64,000 nucleotides of DNA from Pseudomonas fluorescens (lineage in GTDB: Bacteria; Pseudomonadota; Gammaproteobacteria; Pseudomonadales; Pseudomonadaceae), in assembly GCF_902498185.1 (NCBI RefSeq), contig NZ_CABVIX010000001.1:310001-374000 (forward strand), given 5' to 3'. Position 1 is the first letter of the stretch. Every line of letters begins with the position of its first letter. Shown here piece after piece: positions 51,656-60,820 of this stretch. The notes beneath the pieces were generated by a model. That model saw only the letters and a program-made list of their open reading frames with translations. It made no database searches and was not told where the DNA came from. The position numbers and the translations under genes were made by a program.

Positions 51656-52509
51656 GCAATCGGGTCGAGATATTTGTCGCTATGGTAGACAGGATTGGGA
51701 TGCCTGGGTTTCAAGCAGGCGCAGCCGCCGCAGTGCATGATCAATTCAATACTGACAATCAGGGCTTTTCAGTGGTGGTACAAGGCGCTCAGACCGGCAG
51801 TGCCGTCGCGGCTGTATTGTCGATTACTCAGATGACTGCAGGCGCGGTGCCATTTATCAATATCGTGAGCAATACCCTTGCGGGCACAGTGACCTTCTTG
51901 AAAATTGTTGCCGAGTACAAGCCCGGCCACAAGCTAAACGTAGGGGATATTGTCAGCCTTGTAGGTAATGTTGTTGGTGTAGTTGCGAGTTTCGCATTGT
52001 TGGCGGGTGCGCCTGGGATCGCAGGTGCTTTTACAGTGGTAGCACTAAGTGCAGCTTTGTTTGGGGTTTATAATTCGGAGCTCGCAAAAAACATTCAAAA
52101 TGCAGTTGCCCCAATAGTCGATTCTCTGAAAAATCACAATGTAGCAACGGAAGTCTCGACACCTATACTTGCATCTAATTTTACCGTTACTGATCCAGAG
52201 TCCATAAAGCATCATTTTGGTGGGTTGATACGGGTCGTCACATGGCACCCCGGGACTATGGAAATAAAGTTAGATACTAGAATGTTGGATTCATATGTAG
52301 CCAATCGGCCAGTCATGCCGCATGGCGGGATCAATCTACCTGTAGCGCCACCTCTTGCCAATGGAGGTGGTAGTACGATAACGATAGGTATCGAAAGCAT
52401 CAACGGGCAGCCATCAGTAGGGCCAATGCCTTCAATCACTACTGTGGTAGGAGGAGGTCAGGACAAATATGCCTGCTGCTCTGCTCCCCAGCAAGATAAG
52501 TACCGCTGA
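51652..52509 (+). CDS. Unrecognised Gly/Ala-rich hydrophobic protein coupled to the oxygenase
   Basis: A 285-residue protein I cannot assign. The N-terminal 40 residues are amphipathic (NRVEIFVAMVDRIGMPGFQA). Residues about 40-85 and 100-145 are strongly hydrophobic and rich in Gly and Ala (VGNVVGVVASFALLAGAPGI is one part), suggesting helical hairpins able to enter a membrane. The C-terminal 120 residues are polar, with a proline/glycine-rich segment (PVMPHGGINLPVAPPLANGG) and a terminal Cys-Cys near the end (KYACCSAP). No cleavable signal peptide is evident. Codon use includes ATA, AGA and TTA, unlike its neighbours. Coupling to a hydroxylase-like gene and a membrane partner downstream suggests a modified toxin or effector; that is inference. 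Confidence 0.7.
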   Translation: MSNRVEIFVAMVDRIGMPGFQAGAAAAVHDQFNTDNQGFSVVVQGAQTGSAVAAVLSITQMTAGAVPFINIVSNTLAGTVTFLKIVAEYKPGHKLNVGDIVSLVGNVVGVVASFALLAGAPGIAGAFTVVALSAALFGVYNSELAKNIQNAVAPIVDSLKNHNVATEVSTPILASNFTVTDPESIKHHFGGLIRVVTWHPGTMEIKLDTRMLDSYVANRPVMPHGGINLPVAPPLANGGGSTITIGIESINGQPSVGPMPSITTVVGGGQDKYACCSAPQQDKYR

Positions 52510-52537
52510 ATAAAATTCCATCAGGAGTGGCTTATTA

Positions 52538-53098
52538 ATGTTAACCTGGAAGGCCTGGATTAAGATGATGCAGGCGTTAGAGCCACATAAGCGGGTCAGG
52601 TGCATGCTTTTTGCTGGTTGTGCTTTTCTTCTTTTCGTACCTTTGTTCTTGATGAATTGGGAGAAAGAATCCGAGTCGATCGCTGCACCTTTGATGCGAA
52701 TTCCAGCTTCGCTTGCATCCAAGCCTGAAAAATGGGAGTACGACAGGTCGATTTACACATTCAATATTGCTTATAAAGAGCCAGGTGGGCACGTAGCCAG
52801 GCGCCGAGTTTATGTGCGCAAGGCGCATTATGATGCAGCCAATATCAATGCGGCTACGCCTTTGTTTGTGGAAGTCGAAAATGCAGCGTCCGGTCCAATG
52901 GTCAGCAGCCTGTCGACAAGTGATGAAGTATTGTATGACTCTTCGCTCAGGCAATATGTGAGCGAAACGGAAAACTGGAAATGCCTTGAAGGAATTGTAT
53001 TTTTTTCCACGCTGAGTTTCGCGTCATTCGTCGCAGCGGGTGTGATGCATTGGCAAAACCGGAGGCAGAAAAAGCAGCAACCGATGCTCGGTTCATAG
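52538..53098 (+). CDS. Two-TM membrane protein of unknown function
   Basis: A 186-residue protein with TM helices at about 23-40 (MLFAGCAFLLFVPLFLMNW) and 148-166 (GIVFFSTLSFASFVAAGVMHW). Between them lies an external domain of about 105 residues (YDRSIYTFNIAYKEPGGHVARRRVYVRK...), and short basic tails lie on the cytoplasmic side. The external part is loosely like DUF3592 beta-domains, but this is not firm. It follows the hydrophobic protein gene by 28 bases with AGGAG 10 bases before ATG, so the three genes form an operon. Possible roles are immunity, anchoring or export of the upstream protein; none is shown. AT-rich. Confidence 0.7.
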   Translation: MLTWKAWIKMMQALEPHKRVRCMLFAGCAFLLFVPLFLMNWEKESESIAAPLMRIPASLASKPEKWEYDRSIYTFNIAYKEPGGHVARRRVYVRKAHYDAANINAATPLFVEVENAASGPMVSSLSTSDEVLYDSSLRQYVSETENWKCLEGIVFFSTLSFASFVAAGVMHWQNRRQKKQQPMLGS

Positions 53099-53114
53099 CC
53101 GCTTCTCCGTCAGT

Positions 53115-53213
53115 GTGCACAGGCAGTTGGAAGCAGGCCTGTTGTACGAGTGGGCCGAACATCATGGTTTCACGCTACCTGGCTGCAAGCGTGAACTTCC
53201 GACAAGCCAGATG
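53115..53213 (+). pseudogene. Possible coding remnant at right edge of the insert
   Basis: A short open stretch reads EAGLLYEWAEHHGFTLPGCK then RELPTSQ, which has the look of the C-terminal end of a real protein but has no start or ribosome site and runs into the acnB terminator. It may be the scar of a gene lost when the insert formed. I do not recognise the family. Confidence 0.2.
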
Positions 53214-53242
53214 AAAAAAGCCCCGGCATCGCTGCCGGGGCT
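53213..53242 (-). terminator. acnB terminator
   Basis: On the minus strand AGCCCCGGC, loop AGCGAT, GCCGGGGCT followed by TTTTT (53218-53214). Strong GC stem with U-run. Confidence 0.9.
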
Positions 53243-53262
53243 CTGGTCTTGCAGGCTACGCC

Positions 53263-55872
53263 TTACGCCTGGACAACCGGGATGTTGGCATTGGCTGCCG
53301 CATCACGGAACTCGGCGATCTGGTCGAAGCTCAGGTAGCGGTAGACGTCGGCTGCCATGCTGTCGATGTCCTTCGCGTATTCCATGTACTCCTCGACGGT
53401 CGGCAGTTTGCCGATGATCGACGCCACTGCGGCCAGCTCGGCCGACGCCAGGTAGACGTTGGTCGCGTCACCCAGGCGGTTCGGGAAGTTACGGGTCGAG
53501 GTGGATACCACGGTGGAGCCGGTCTGCACGCGTGCCTGGTTACCCATGCACAGCGAGCAGCCCGGCATCTCCATGCGAGCGCCAGCCTTGCCGTAGATGC
53601 CGTAGTAGCCTTCTTCGGTCAGCTGGTGGGCGTCCATCTTGGTTGGCGGGGCCAGCCACAGGCGAGTCGGGATACCGCCCTTGACCTTTTCCAGCAACTT
53701 GCCGGCAGCGCGGAAGTGGCCGATGTTGGTCATGCACGAACCGATGAACACTTCGTCGATCTTCTCGCCCTGGACGCTCGACAGCAGGCGGGCGTCGTCC
53801 GGGTCGTTCGGCGCGCACAGCACAGGCTCCTTGACGTCGGCCAGGTCGATCTCGATGATCTCGGCGTATTCCGCATCGGCGTCGGCCGACAGCAGCTCAG
53901 GGTTGGCCAGCCAGGCTTCCATGGCTTGCGCGCGGCGCTCCAGGGTGCGTGGGTCGCCGTAGCCTTCGCCGATCATCCAGCGCAGCAGGGTGATGTTGGA
54001 GGTGAGGTACTCGGCGATGGCCTTTTCCGGCAGCTTGATGGTGCAGCCTGCAGCGGAACGCTCGGCCGAAGCGTCGGACAGCTCGAACGCCTGCTCGACG
54101 GTCAGCTCGTCCAGGCCTTCGATCTCGAGGATACGGCCGGAGAAGGCGTTTTTCTTGCCCTTCTTCTCGACAGTCAGCAGGCCGTTCTGGATAGCGTAGT
54201 AAGGGATCGCGTGGACCAGGTCACGCAGGGTGATGCCCGGTTGCAGCTTGCCCTTGAAGCGCACCAGGATGGACTCTGGCATGTCCAGCGGCATGACGCC
54301 GGTGGCGGCGGCAAAGGCCACCAGGCCGGAACCGGCCGGGAACGAGATGCCGATCGGGAAGCGAGTGTGCGAGTCGCCACCGGTGCCGACGGTGTCCGGC
54401 ATCAGCATGCGGTTCAGCCAGCTGTGGATGATGCCGTCGCCAGGACGCAGGGACACGCCGCCACGGGTGCGGATGAAATCCGGCAGGGTGTGGTGGGTGG
54501 TGACGTCGATCGGCTTCGGATAGGCCGCGGTGTGGCAGAACGACTGCATGACCAGATCGGCCGAGAAGCCCAGGCATGCCAGGTCCTTCAGCTCGTCGCG
54601 GGTCATCGGGCCGGTGGTGTCCTGGGAACCGACGGTAGTCATCTTCGGCTCGCAGTAGGTGCCAGGACGCACGCCCTGGTTTTCAGGCAGGCCGCAGGCC
54701 TTGCCGACCATCTTCTGCGCCAGGGTGAAGCCCTTGCCGGTATCGACGGGTGCTTCAGGCAGCTTGAACAGGTCGGTCGCGCCCAAGCCCAGCTCGGCAC
54801 GTGCCTTTTCGGTCAGGCCGCGGCCGACGATCAGCGGGATACGGCCACCAGCGCGGACCTCGTCGAGCAGCACCTCGGTCTTGAGCGCGAAGGTCGTCAC
54901 CAGCTCGTCGGAGCCATGGCGGCGTACTTCGCCCTTGTACGGGTAGACGTCGATGACGTCGCCCATGGCCAGGTCGGTGCAGTCGAATTCGATCGGCAGG
55001 GCGCCGGCGTCTTCCATGGTGTTGTAGAAGATCGGGGCGATCTTGGTGCCGAAGCAGAAGCCGCCGGCGCGCTTGTTCGGCACATGCGGGATGTCGTCGC
55101 CGAAGAACCACAGCACCGAGTTGGTGGCCGATTTACGCGACGAACCCGTACCGACGACGTCACCGACGTAGGCGACGGGGAAGCCTTTGGCACGCACTTC
55201 CTCGATCTGCTTGAGCGGACCGATCGAGCCTGGCTGTTCTGGAGTGATGCCGTCGCGGGCCATCTTCAGCATGGCGAGTGCGTGCAGCGGGATATCAGGG
55301 CGCGACCAGGCATCCGGAGCAGGGGAGAGGTCGTCGGTGTTGGTTTCGCCAGGGACCTTGAACACGGTCAGGGTGTACTTGTCGGCGATCGCCGGCTTGC
55401 CGGTGAACCACTCGCCAGCAGCCCAGGAGTCGAGCACGGCCTTGGCGTGGGCGTTGCCCGCCTTGGCTTTTTCGGCGACGTCGTGGAAGGCATCGAACAT
55501 CAGCAGGGTGAACTTGAGCTGTTCGGCGGCGACGGCGCCCAGTTCGGCGTCGTCCAGCAGCTCGACCAGGGTGGCAATGTTGTAGCCGCCCTGCATGGTG
55601 CCCAGCAGTTCGGTGGCACGCTTGCGGTCGATCAAAGGGGACTGGGTCTCGCCCTTGGCAACGGCAGACAGGAAGCCGGCCTTGACGTAGGCAGCTTCGT
55701 CGACACCTGGCGGTATGCGGTTGGTGATCAGGTCGACGAGGAAGGCTTCTTCGCCCGCTGGCGGGTTTTTCAGCAGCTCGACCAGGCCTGCAGTTTGTTC
55801 GGCGTTAAGCGGCTGGGGCACGATACCCTGGGCGGCACGCTCTTCGATGTGTTTGCGGTAGGCTTCAAGCAC
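53263..55872 (-). CDS. acnB: Bifunctional aconitate hydratase 2 / 2-methylisocitrate dehydratase
   Basis: An 869-residue AcnB, the main TCA-cycle aconitase, also able to hydrate methylaconitate in the methylcitrate cycle. The N-terminal HEAT-like domain begins [22 protein letters not shown]. Cluster cysteines are in [16 protein letters not shown] and [13 protein letters not shown]. The start is set at the GTG at 55872, which has GAGGG about 9 bases upstream and gives the family N-terminus; an ATG frame 16 codons longer exists. Its position beside prpD fits its joint role in propionate catabolism, though an insert now separates them. Confidence 0.95.
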   Translation of the reverse strand: MLEAYRKHIEERAAQGIVPQPLNAEQTAGLVELLKNPPAGEEAFLVDLITNRIPPGVDEAAYVKAGFLSAVAKGETQSPLIDRKRATELLGTMQGGYNIATLVELLDDAELGAVAAEQLKFTLLMFDAFHDVAEKAKAGNAHAKAVLDSWAAGEWFTGKPAIADKYTLTVFKVPGETNTDDLSPAPDAWSRPDIPLHALAMLKMARDGITPEQPGSIGPLKQIEEVRAKGFPVAYVGDVVGTGSSRKSATNSVLWFFGDDIPHVPNKRAGGFCFGTKIAPIFYNTMEDAGALPIEFDCTDLAMGDVIDVYPYKGEVRRHGSDELVTTFALKTEVLLDEVRAGGRIPLIVGRGLTEKARAELGLGATDLFKLPEAPVDTGKGFTLAQKMVGKACGLPENQGVRPGTYCEPKMTTVGSQDTTGPMTRDELKDLACLGFSADLVMQSFCHTAAYPKPIDVTTHHTLPDFIRTRGGVSLRPGDGIIHSWLNRMLMPDTVGTGGDSHTRFPIGISFPAGSGLVAFAAATGVMPLDMPESILVRFKGKLQPGITLRDLVHAIPYYAIQNGLLTVEKKGKKNAFSGRILEIEGLDELTVEQAFELSDASAERSAAGCTIKLPEKAIAEYLTSNITLLRWMIGEGYGDPRTLERRAQAMEAWLANPELLSADADAEYAEIIEIDLADVKEPVLCAPNDPDDARLLSSVQGEKIDEVFIGSCMTNIGHFRAAGKLLEKVKGGIPTRLWLAPPTKMDAHQLTEEGYYGIYGKAGARMEMPGCSLCMGNQARVQTGSTVVSTSTRNFPNRLGDATNVYLASAELAAVASIIGKLPTVEEYMEYAKDIDSMAADVYRYLSFDQIAEFRDAAANANIPVVQA

Positions 55873-56278
55873 AGTTATTACCCTCATCAGTGGTCCCAAA
55901 GGAGTGTCCGGGACGCTCATCCAGAAATTCCGGCACCCGTGCGCAATACGGCTTTTTGAGCCGCCCAGCCAGGGTTGCAGGAAATCCTTACAGAAGCTGC
56001 TTTCAAAGTTTTACGCCTGCAGAACGGAGGGCTGATGAGGGCTGGCGCGAAACAACCGCTGTGCGTTTGCTTCGGCCAACACCGTTCTACTGGATCAACT
56101 GTGCTCGTGACGCTTTGAAAACAGCTTCCAACGGACATTGCTGCCTTTGAAAAGGCCGGCTGATTCTACGGGAAAACCTCGACAAAGGTAAGGCAGGTGC
56201 GAGGACTTTAATGAGTGACCCCTGTTAGACAAAGGGCTAACATATGCGCCTGTCTCACCGTCAGGCCGTTGTTTTTCC
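55873..56278. other. Divergent intergenic region between acnB and the DUF1289 gene
   Basis: No gene found in these 406 bases. It must hold promoters for both directions, but none is clear. The best plus-strand candidate is GTGACC (56215), 17 bases, TAACAT (56238-56243). An inverted repeat CCTTTGAAAAGG lies at about 56145-56156. No RNA gene or strong hairpin is visible. Confidence 0.4.
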
Positions 56279-56746
56279 ATGTCCAATCAGTCAATCAAAA
56301 CCCCCTGCGTCGGGCTGTGTTCCACGGTCTACGGGGATCTGGTGTGCCGCGGCTGCAAGCGTTTCCACCACGAAGTGATCCACTGGAATGGCTACAACGA
56401 GGACGAAAAACGTGCGGTCTGGTTGCGCCTTGAATTGCTGCTGGTGCAGGTAATGGAAGCCAAGCTCGAAATATTCGATACCGCGCGCCTGCGCCTGCAG
56501 CTCGAGCAGCGCGTCATCCGCTTCTTGCCCAATCAGTCGCCCTATTGCTGGGCCTACCAGCTGATCGCCCGTGGCGCCCGGGTGATCCGTGACATCGAAG
56601 CCTACGGCATGGTGCTCATGCCGGAATTCCGCGACTGGGAGCTGCCGCGGTTACGCGATGCCATCGACCGCGAGTTCTTTCTGCTTTCCGAGGCGCACTA
56701 CCAGCGCTATATCGCCCCTTCGTTTCTGAAGGATGCCTTGGGGTAG
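56279..56746 (+). CDS. DUF1289 domain protein
   Basis: A 155-residue protein. The N-terminal DUF1289 motif TPCVGLCSTVYGDLVCRGCKRF has four cysteines (CxxxC and CxxC) that probably bind a metal or Fe-S cluster, followed by the typical HHEVIHWNGYNEDEKRAVWLRL. The remaining 100 residues are helical and absent from the short enteric YdhL-like members, so this is the long pseudomonad form. Function unknown. Monocistronic, divergent from acnB. Confidence 0.85.
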   Translation: MSNQSIKTPCVGLCSTVYGDLVCRGCKRFHHEVIHWNGYNEDEKRAVWLRLELLLVQVMEAKLEIFDTARLRLQLEQRVIRFLPNQSPYCWAYQLIARGARVIRDIEAYGMVLMPEFRDWELPRLRDAIDREFFLLSEAHYQRYIAPSFLKDALG

Positions 56747-56821
56747 CGGGTTTCCCGCTGCCTATGGTGCCGACACCCGCTTAGCTTCGCGCTTGCCCCC
56801 AACCGTGCAAGAGCGCTCCCT

Positions 56822-57460
56822 ATGAGTTACTACGAGTTCCAATCCGATCTGTGCTTCGTCGCCCGATGCTACTGGCAGAGCAGCGATCATCATTTGCAGC
56901 CAAAAGACCTGGACAAGGACACCGATTGGCTCAAGCCCCTGTGGACAAAGCTCAACGACACCACGACGTGGGATACCAAGGATGGCTGGTTATTCGCCGG
57001 TCGCCATCGCTTGCGCAGTCTCGCCGAACGGCTCGTAGGCGAGAAACTTGAAATCAATCACTTCTGGTTCGGGGTCTACCAGACCGGCGATGCCTACGAC
57101 TATGAGATCCGCACTGCGTACATCGGCGATAACGCCAACGCATGGCCAAACCTGGAGCGCCGGCTCGACGTAAGCCGCAACGGCTACCTGGGTTTCTACC
57201 ATACCGGAGTTCCGAGCGGGGAAGACCCGCTGGAGGACCCGACCATGATCTGGCGGCTTGAGGGCTTTGACCCGAGCGCCGCCGCGGTTGGCGATCTGAT
57301 AAGCAACATCGAGCTGATCAGTCTGCACGGCGGACACGTCAGGCGGCTGTTCGAGGATAACCGCTACTACCTCAACACCCAGGATGGCGAGGAGGGGCGA
57401 ATCATCCTGCAGATCACCCACCTGCCGGTCCCGCCGCATCCCAGCCCTCGGCGGAACTAG
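56822..57460 (+). CDS. Hypothetical protein
   Basis: A 212-residue soluble protein, [26 protein letters not shown]..., rich in Trp, Tyr and Asp, without signal peptide, TM segment or known catalytic motif. It has AAGAGCGCTCCCT before the ATG, only a weak ribosome site. Its stop overlaps the queD stop on the other strand by 4 bases. Composition is a little less GC-rich than neighbours. I do not recognise a family. Confidence 0.65.
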   Translation: MSYYEFQSDLCFVARCYWQSSDHHLQPKDLDKDTDWLKPLWTKLNDTTTWDTKDGWLFAGRHRLRSLAERLVGEKLEINHFWFGVYQTGDAYDYEIRTAYIGDNANAWPNLERRLDVSRNGYLGFYHTGVPSGEDPLEDPTMIWRLEGFDPSAAAVGDLISNIELISLHGGHVRRLFEDNRYYLNTQDGEEGRIILQITHLPVPPHPSPRRN

Positions 57461-57813
57461 TCGCCGGTGTATTCGCAGCCGCTGGTGCAGGTCTCGTGGA
57501 TCCGCACTTTGGACAATTCAGGCAGCAGCGGCTTGACCTGTTCCCAGATCCATTTGGCGATGACTTCGCTGGTGGGGTTTTCAAGACCCGGGATATCGTT
57601 GAGGTAGTTGTGGTCCAGCTGCTCGTAGATCGGCTTGAACACGGCCTTGATCTCGGAGAAATCGCGAATCCAGCCAGTGTGCGGATCGAGCGGGCCGGTC
57701 AGGTGCAGGGCGACCTTGAACGAATGGCCATGCAGGCGGCCGCACTTGTGGCCGGGGGCGACGTTAGGCAGGCGGTGGGCCGATTCGAAAGTAAATTCCT
57801 TGAAGATTTCCAC
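57457..57813 (-). CDS. queD: 6-carboxy-5,6,7,8-tetrahydropterin synthase
   Basis: A 118-residue T-fold enzyme making the pterin intermediate of queuosine from dihydroneopterin triphosphate. Zinc ligands are H13 (ESAHRL), H28 and H30 (LHGHSF), the catalytic Cys is C24 (GHKCGR), and the substrate-binding Glu is in IHETCTSG. Full length. It converges with the hypothetical gene with overlapping stops. Confidence 0.95.
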   Translation of the reverse strand: MEIFKEFTFESAHRLPNVAPGHKCGRLHGHSFKVALHLTGPLDPHTGWIRDFSEIKAVFKPIYEQLDHNYLNDIPGLENPTSEVIAKWIWEQVKPLLPELSKVRIHETCTSGCEYTGD

Positions 57814-57984
57814 GCTGTATCAACTCTGTAGAACCAATGCTGGCCTGCAGTTTAACAGCATGACCGCTACAGCGGTTGCAGATGCATGCGCTATCATGGC
57901 GCCAGTTGTTTTCAGCTTGGGTTAAGGGCCGGGAGGGTAATCTTGATCCCGTAGACAACTTGACCCATTCGATGGAGACACATC

Positions 57985-58293
57985 ATGAAAACCCTGACTG
58001 CCCTGTTTACCGCCGCGACCCTGGCCTTCGGTGCCAACATTGCCCTGGCCAAGGATGTCCAGCTCGACCAGGCCGTCAAGCTGGTCAACGACAAGACCAT
58101 CAAGCCGCTCGATGAGCTCAAGGCCGCGGCCCTGGCCAAGCACCCCGGCGCGACCGTCACCGATACCGAGCTCGAAGACAGCTACGGCCGCTACATCTAC
58201 AAGGTAGAGCTGCGTGACGGCCAGAACGTCGAATGGGACGTCGATCTCGACGCCAAGACCGCTGAAGTGCTCAAGGACGAACGAGACAGCTGA
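57985..58293 (+). CDS. PepSY domain protein, exported (first of pair)
   Basis: A 102-residue periplasmic protein with signal peptide (LTALFTAATLAFGANIALA) and one PepSY domain (KPLDELKAAALAKHPGATVTDTELEDSYGRYIYKVELRDGQNVEWDVDLDAKTAEVLKDE). PepSY modules bind or inhibit peptidases or act as sensory accessories. It starts a four-gene operon; its stop and the next start overlap as TGATG. It may modulate the sensor kinase encoded downstream, as proposed for similar arrangements. Confidence 0.88.
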   Translation: MKTLTALFTAATLAFGANIALAKDVQLDQAVKLVNDKTIKPLDELKAAALAKHPGATVTDTELEDSYGRYIYKVELRDGQNVEWDVDLDAKTAEVLKDERDS

Positions 58294-58622
58294 TGAGCCG
58301 AACGCACCGCACGGCGCGGTACCTGGTTGCCGCGCTGTTGGCCAGCGGTACGCTGACCGCCTCGTCACTGGCCTTGTCCCGCGACCTTGACCAGGACGAG
58401 GCCCTTGAGCTGCGGCAGAAGGGCATCATCCTGCCGCTCGAACAGCTGCTCGAATCCGCCATGGGGCGTTATCCCGGGGCGCGGCTGCTGGAGGCGGAAC
58501 TCGAAGAGGACGATGACCGCTACGAATACGAAGTCGAACTGCTGACACCCGCCGGCGTGGTACGCGAGATCAAGCTCGACGCCAGCACCGGGGCATTGCT
58601 CAAAGACGAGGAAGACGACTGA
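58293..58622 (+). CDS. PepSY domain protein, exported (second of pair)
   Basis: A 109-residue paralogue of the preceding protein with signal peptide (YLVAALLASGTLTASSLALS) and a PepSY domain. It carries an unusually acidic strip, ELEEDDDRYEYE, and an acidic tail DEEDD, which could bind divalent cations. The stop TGA is directly followed by the response regulator ATG. Its similarity to the first copy (for example KGIILPLEQLLESAMGRYPGARL matched to TIKPLDELKAAALAKHPGATV) indicates tandem duplication. Confidence 0.87.
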   Translation: MSRTHRTARYLVAALLASGTLTASSLALSRDLDQDEALELRQKGIILPLEQLLESAMGRYPGARLLEAELEEDDDRYEYEVELLTPAGVVREIKLDASTGALLKDEEDD

Positions 58623-59291
58623 ATGCGCCTGCTATTGGTGGAGGACAATGTCCCCCTTGCCGACGAACTGACCGCCAGCCTGCAGCGCCAGGGCTACGCC
58701 GTGGACTGGCTGGCGGATGGCCGTGATGCGGTGTATCAGGGCCAGAGCGAGCCGTACGATCTGATCATCCTTGACCTGGGGCTACCGGGTCTGCCAGGGC
58801 TCGAGGTGCTCAGCCAGTGGCGTGCCGCGGGCCTGGTGACGCCCGTTCTCATCCTCACCGCACGCGGCTCATGGGCCGAGCGCATCGAGGGGCTCAAGGC
58901 CGGTGCCGATGACTACCTGAGCAAACCTTTCCACCCCGAAGAGCTGCAATTGCGCATCCAGGCCCTGCTGCGCCGCGCCCGTGGGCTGGCCAACCAGCCG
59001 ACACTGGAGGCTGCCGGGTTGCACCTGGATGAGAGCCGCCAGTGCGTGACCCGCGAAGGGGTCGACATCCAGCTCACCGCCGCCGAGTTCCGGCTGCTGC
59101 GCTACTTCATGCTGCACCCCCAGCAGATCCTCTCCAAGAGCCACCTCGCCGAGCACCTCTACGACGGTGAGACCGAGCGCGACTCCAACGTGCTTGAAGT
59201 GCACGTCAACCACTTGCGCCGCAAGCTGGGGCGCAGCGTCATCGAGACCCGCCGTGGTCAAGGCTACCGCTATGCCGGGAGCGGCGAGTGA
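58623..59291 (+). CDS. OmpR-family response regulator
   Basis: A 222-residue two-component regulator. The receiver has acidic residues E7-D8, phospho-acceptor D51 (IILDLGLPG), T79 and K101 (SKPFHP). The C-terminal winged helix ([33 protein letters not shown] ... [27 protein letters not shown]) is complete. It starts directly after the second PepSY gene and its stop overlaps the kinase GTG, so all four are translationally coupled. Target genes unknown; autoregulation is likely. Confidence 0.94.
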   Translation: MRLLLVEDNVPLADELTASLQRQGYAVDWLADGRDAVYQGQSEPYDLIILDLGLPGLPGLEVLSQWRAAGLVTPVLILTARGSWAERIEGLKAGADDYLSKPFHPEELQLRIQALLRRARGLANQPTLEAAGLHLDESRQCVTREGVDIQLTAAEFRLLRYFMLHPQQILSKSHLAEHLYDGETERDSNVLEVHVNHLRRKLGRSVIETRRGQGYRYAGSGE

Positions 59292-60607
59292 AGTCGATCC
59301 AGGCGCGCCTGAGCCTGGGGCTGATCGCGGTACTGGTAGTCGTTGGCCTGGCCCTGGCACAGTTGAGCCTCTGGTTGTTCGAGGCTGGCCTGCAGCGTTA
59401 CCTGGAGACCGGCCTGCGCAAGGAAAGCGAGAACCTGCTGGTGGCACTGGTGCATGGCCCCAATGGCATCCAGCTCGATGAACGGCGTGTTTCCTCGGCG
59501 TACCAGCGGCCGTTTTCGGGCTACTACTTTCGCATCGACTTCGACGAGGGCCACTGGCGCTCGCGCTCGCTGTGGGACCTCGAAATGCCCCGCCCAGGCG
59601 AGCCCGGCCTGGAAGCGGGTCTGGAACTGGGCCCGGCAGGCCAGCAATTGCTGGTGCTGCGTGCCGATTACCGGCGCCTGGGCAAGGCCATCTCGATCAG
59701 CGTGGCGCAGGACTACTCGCCCGTGCGCGACGGTTTTCGGCGCATGCAGCAGATCGGTCTGGGTCTTGGCCTGCTCGCGCTGCTCCTGATCCTGGTGCTG
59801 CAACGCATTACCGTCAAACGTTCCCTGCGTCCGCTGGATCGTGCCCGCGAGCAGATCGCGCAACTGCAGCAAGGGCAGCGCTCGCAGCTCGACACCCAGG
59901 TTCCCAGCGAGCTTGAACCGCTGGTGGCGCAGATCAACCACCTGCTCGCGCACACCGAAGACAGCCTGCGTCGTTCGCGCAATGCCTTGGGCAACCTTGG
60001 GCACGCGTTGAAAACCCCCCTGGCGGTGTTGCTCGGCCTCGCCTCCAGCGAGCGCCTGCGTGACCTGCCCGAAGTGCGGGCGCAAATGCGCGAGCAGCTG
60101 CAGCAGATCCAGCAGCGCCTGGAGCGCGAGCTCACCCGTGCGCGCCTTGCCGGTGATGCACTGCCCGGCGCGCAGTTCGACTGCGACGCCGAGCTGCCAG
60201 GCCTGCTCGGCACCCTCAGGATGATCCATGGCGAAGGGCTGATGCTGGAGGCTGACGTTGCCCCAGGACTGCTCCTGCCGTGGGACCGAGAGGACCTGCT
60301 GGAACTGCTCGGCAACCTGCTCGACAACGCCTGCAAGTGGGCCGAAAGCGAAGTGCGCCTTGGCATCGCGGCGACCGCCCAGGGCTATCAGCTATGGGTG
60401 GACGATGACGGCCCGGGCATCCCGCAGGAGGCGCGCCCGCAGGTACTGGAGCGCGGCTCGCGGCTGGACGAGCAGGTCAACGGCCACGGCCTTGGCCTGG
60501 GCATCGTGCGCGACATCGTCGATGCCTGGGGAGGTCGGCTGATCCTGCTCGAAAGCCCTCTTGGAGGGCTGCGGGTAAGCCTAGAACTGCACCGCAAGGC
60601 CCGCTGA
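59288..60607 (+). CDS. Sensor histidine kinase (PhoQ-like H-box)
   Basis: A 439-residue membrane kinase. TM1 is at about 8-30 and TM2 at 157-172, with a periplasmic domain of about 125 residues holding [32 protein letters not shown]-like linker, then the H-box with H239 in [12 protein letters not shown] (the HALKTPL form seen in PhoQ-type kinases), N-box LLDNACKWA, and G-boxes DDGPGI and GHGLGLGI. It starts at GTG overlapping the regulator stop as GTGA. Signal unknown; the acidic PepSY partners suggest a metal ion or a cationic peptide, by inference. Confidence 0.93.
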   Translation: MKSIQARLSLGLIAVLVVVGLALAQLSLWLFEAGLQRYLETGLRKESENLLVALVHGPNGIQLDERRVSSAYQRPFSGYYFRIDFDEGHWRSRSLWDLEMPRPGEPGLEAGLELGPAGQQLLVLRADYRRLGKAISISVAQDYSPVRDGFRRMQQIGLGLGLLALLLILVLQRITVKRSLRPLDRAREQIAQLQQGQRSQLDTQVPSELEPLVAQINHLLAHTEDSLRRSRNALGNLGHALKTPLAVLLGLASSERLRDLPEVRAQMREQLQQIQQRLERELTRARLAGDALPGAQFDCDAELPGLLGTLRMIHGEGLMLEADVAPGLLLPWDREDLLELLGNLLDNACKWAESEVRLGIAATAQGYQLWVDDDGPGIPQEARPQVLERGSRLDEQVNGHGLGLGIVRDIVDAWGGRLILLESPLGGLRVSLELHRKAR

Positions 60608-60765
60608 ACCCCGCATGCAAGCACCTGGCTGCAAAAAAATTGCAGTCCAGGCGCATTTTTTTGAATTGGCCCTGCCTGCACCGTCCCGGCACAATCGCCG
60701 CGCAATGTTCACAGTTTCCATCTCCACGGACGGAACCCTTTGCGCGACTGCCGCTGGCAGCGCAG

Positions 60766-60799
60766 AGCCCAGGCAGGTTGCGCTGGGCTTTCTTTTTTA
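60766..60799 (+). terminator. Terminator of the PepSY/two-component operon
   Basis: AGCCCAG (60766-60772), loop of 10, CTGGGCT (60783-60789), then TTCTTTTTT. It ends 22 bases before the HPP gene, so it could alternatively act as an attenuator of that gene. Confidence 0.7.
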
Positions 60800-60820
60800 C
60801 CAGGTAAACCGATCGCCCCC

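Noticed and set aside
53626..55959. A 777-codon open frame antisense to acnB
   Set aside because: Antisense shadow of acnB; composition is unlike any protein family and no start signal is present.
60613..60720. Possible sigma-54 or sigma-70 promoter before the HPP gene
   Set aside because: No pair of elements had correct spacing; TTGAAT and CACAAT are 23 bases apart.
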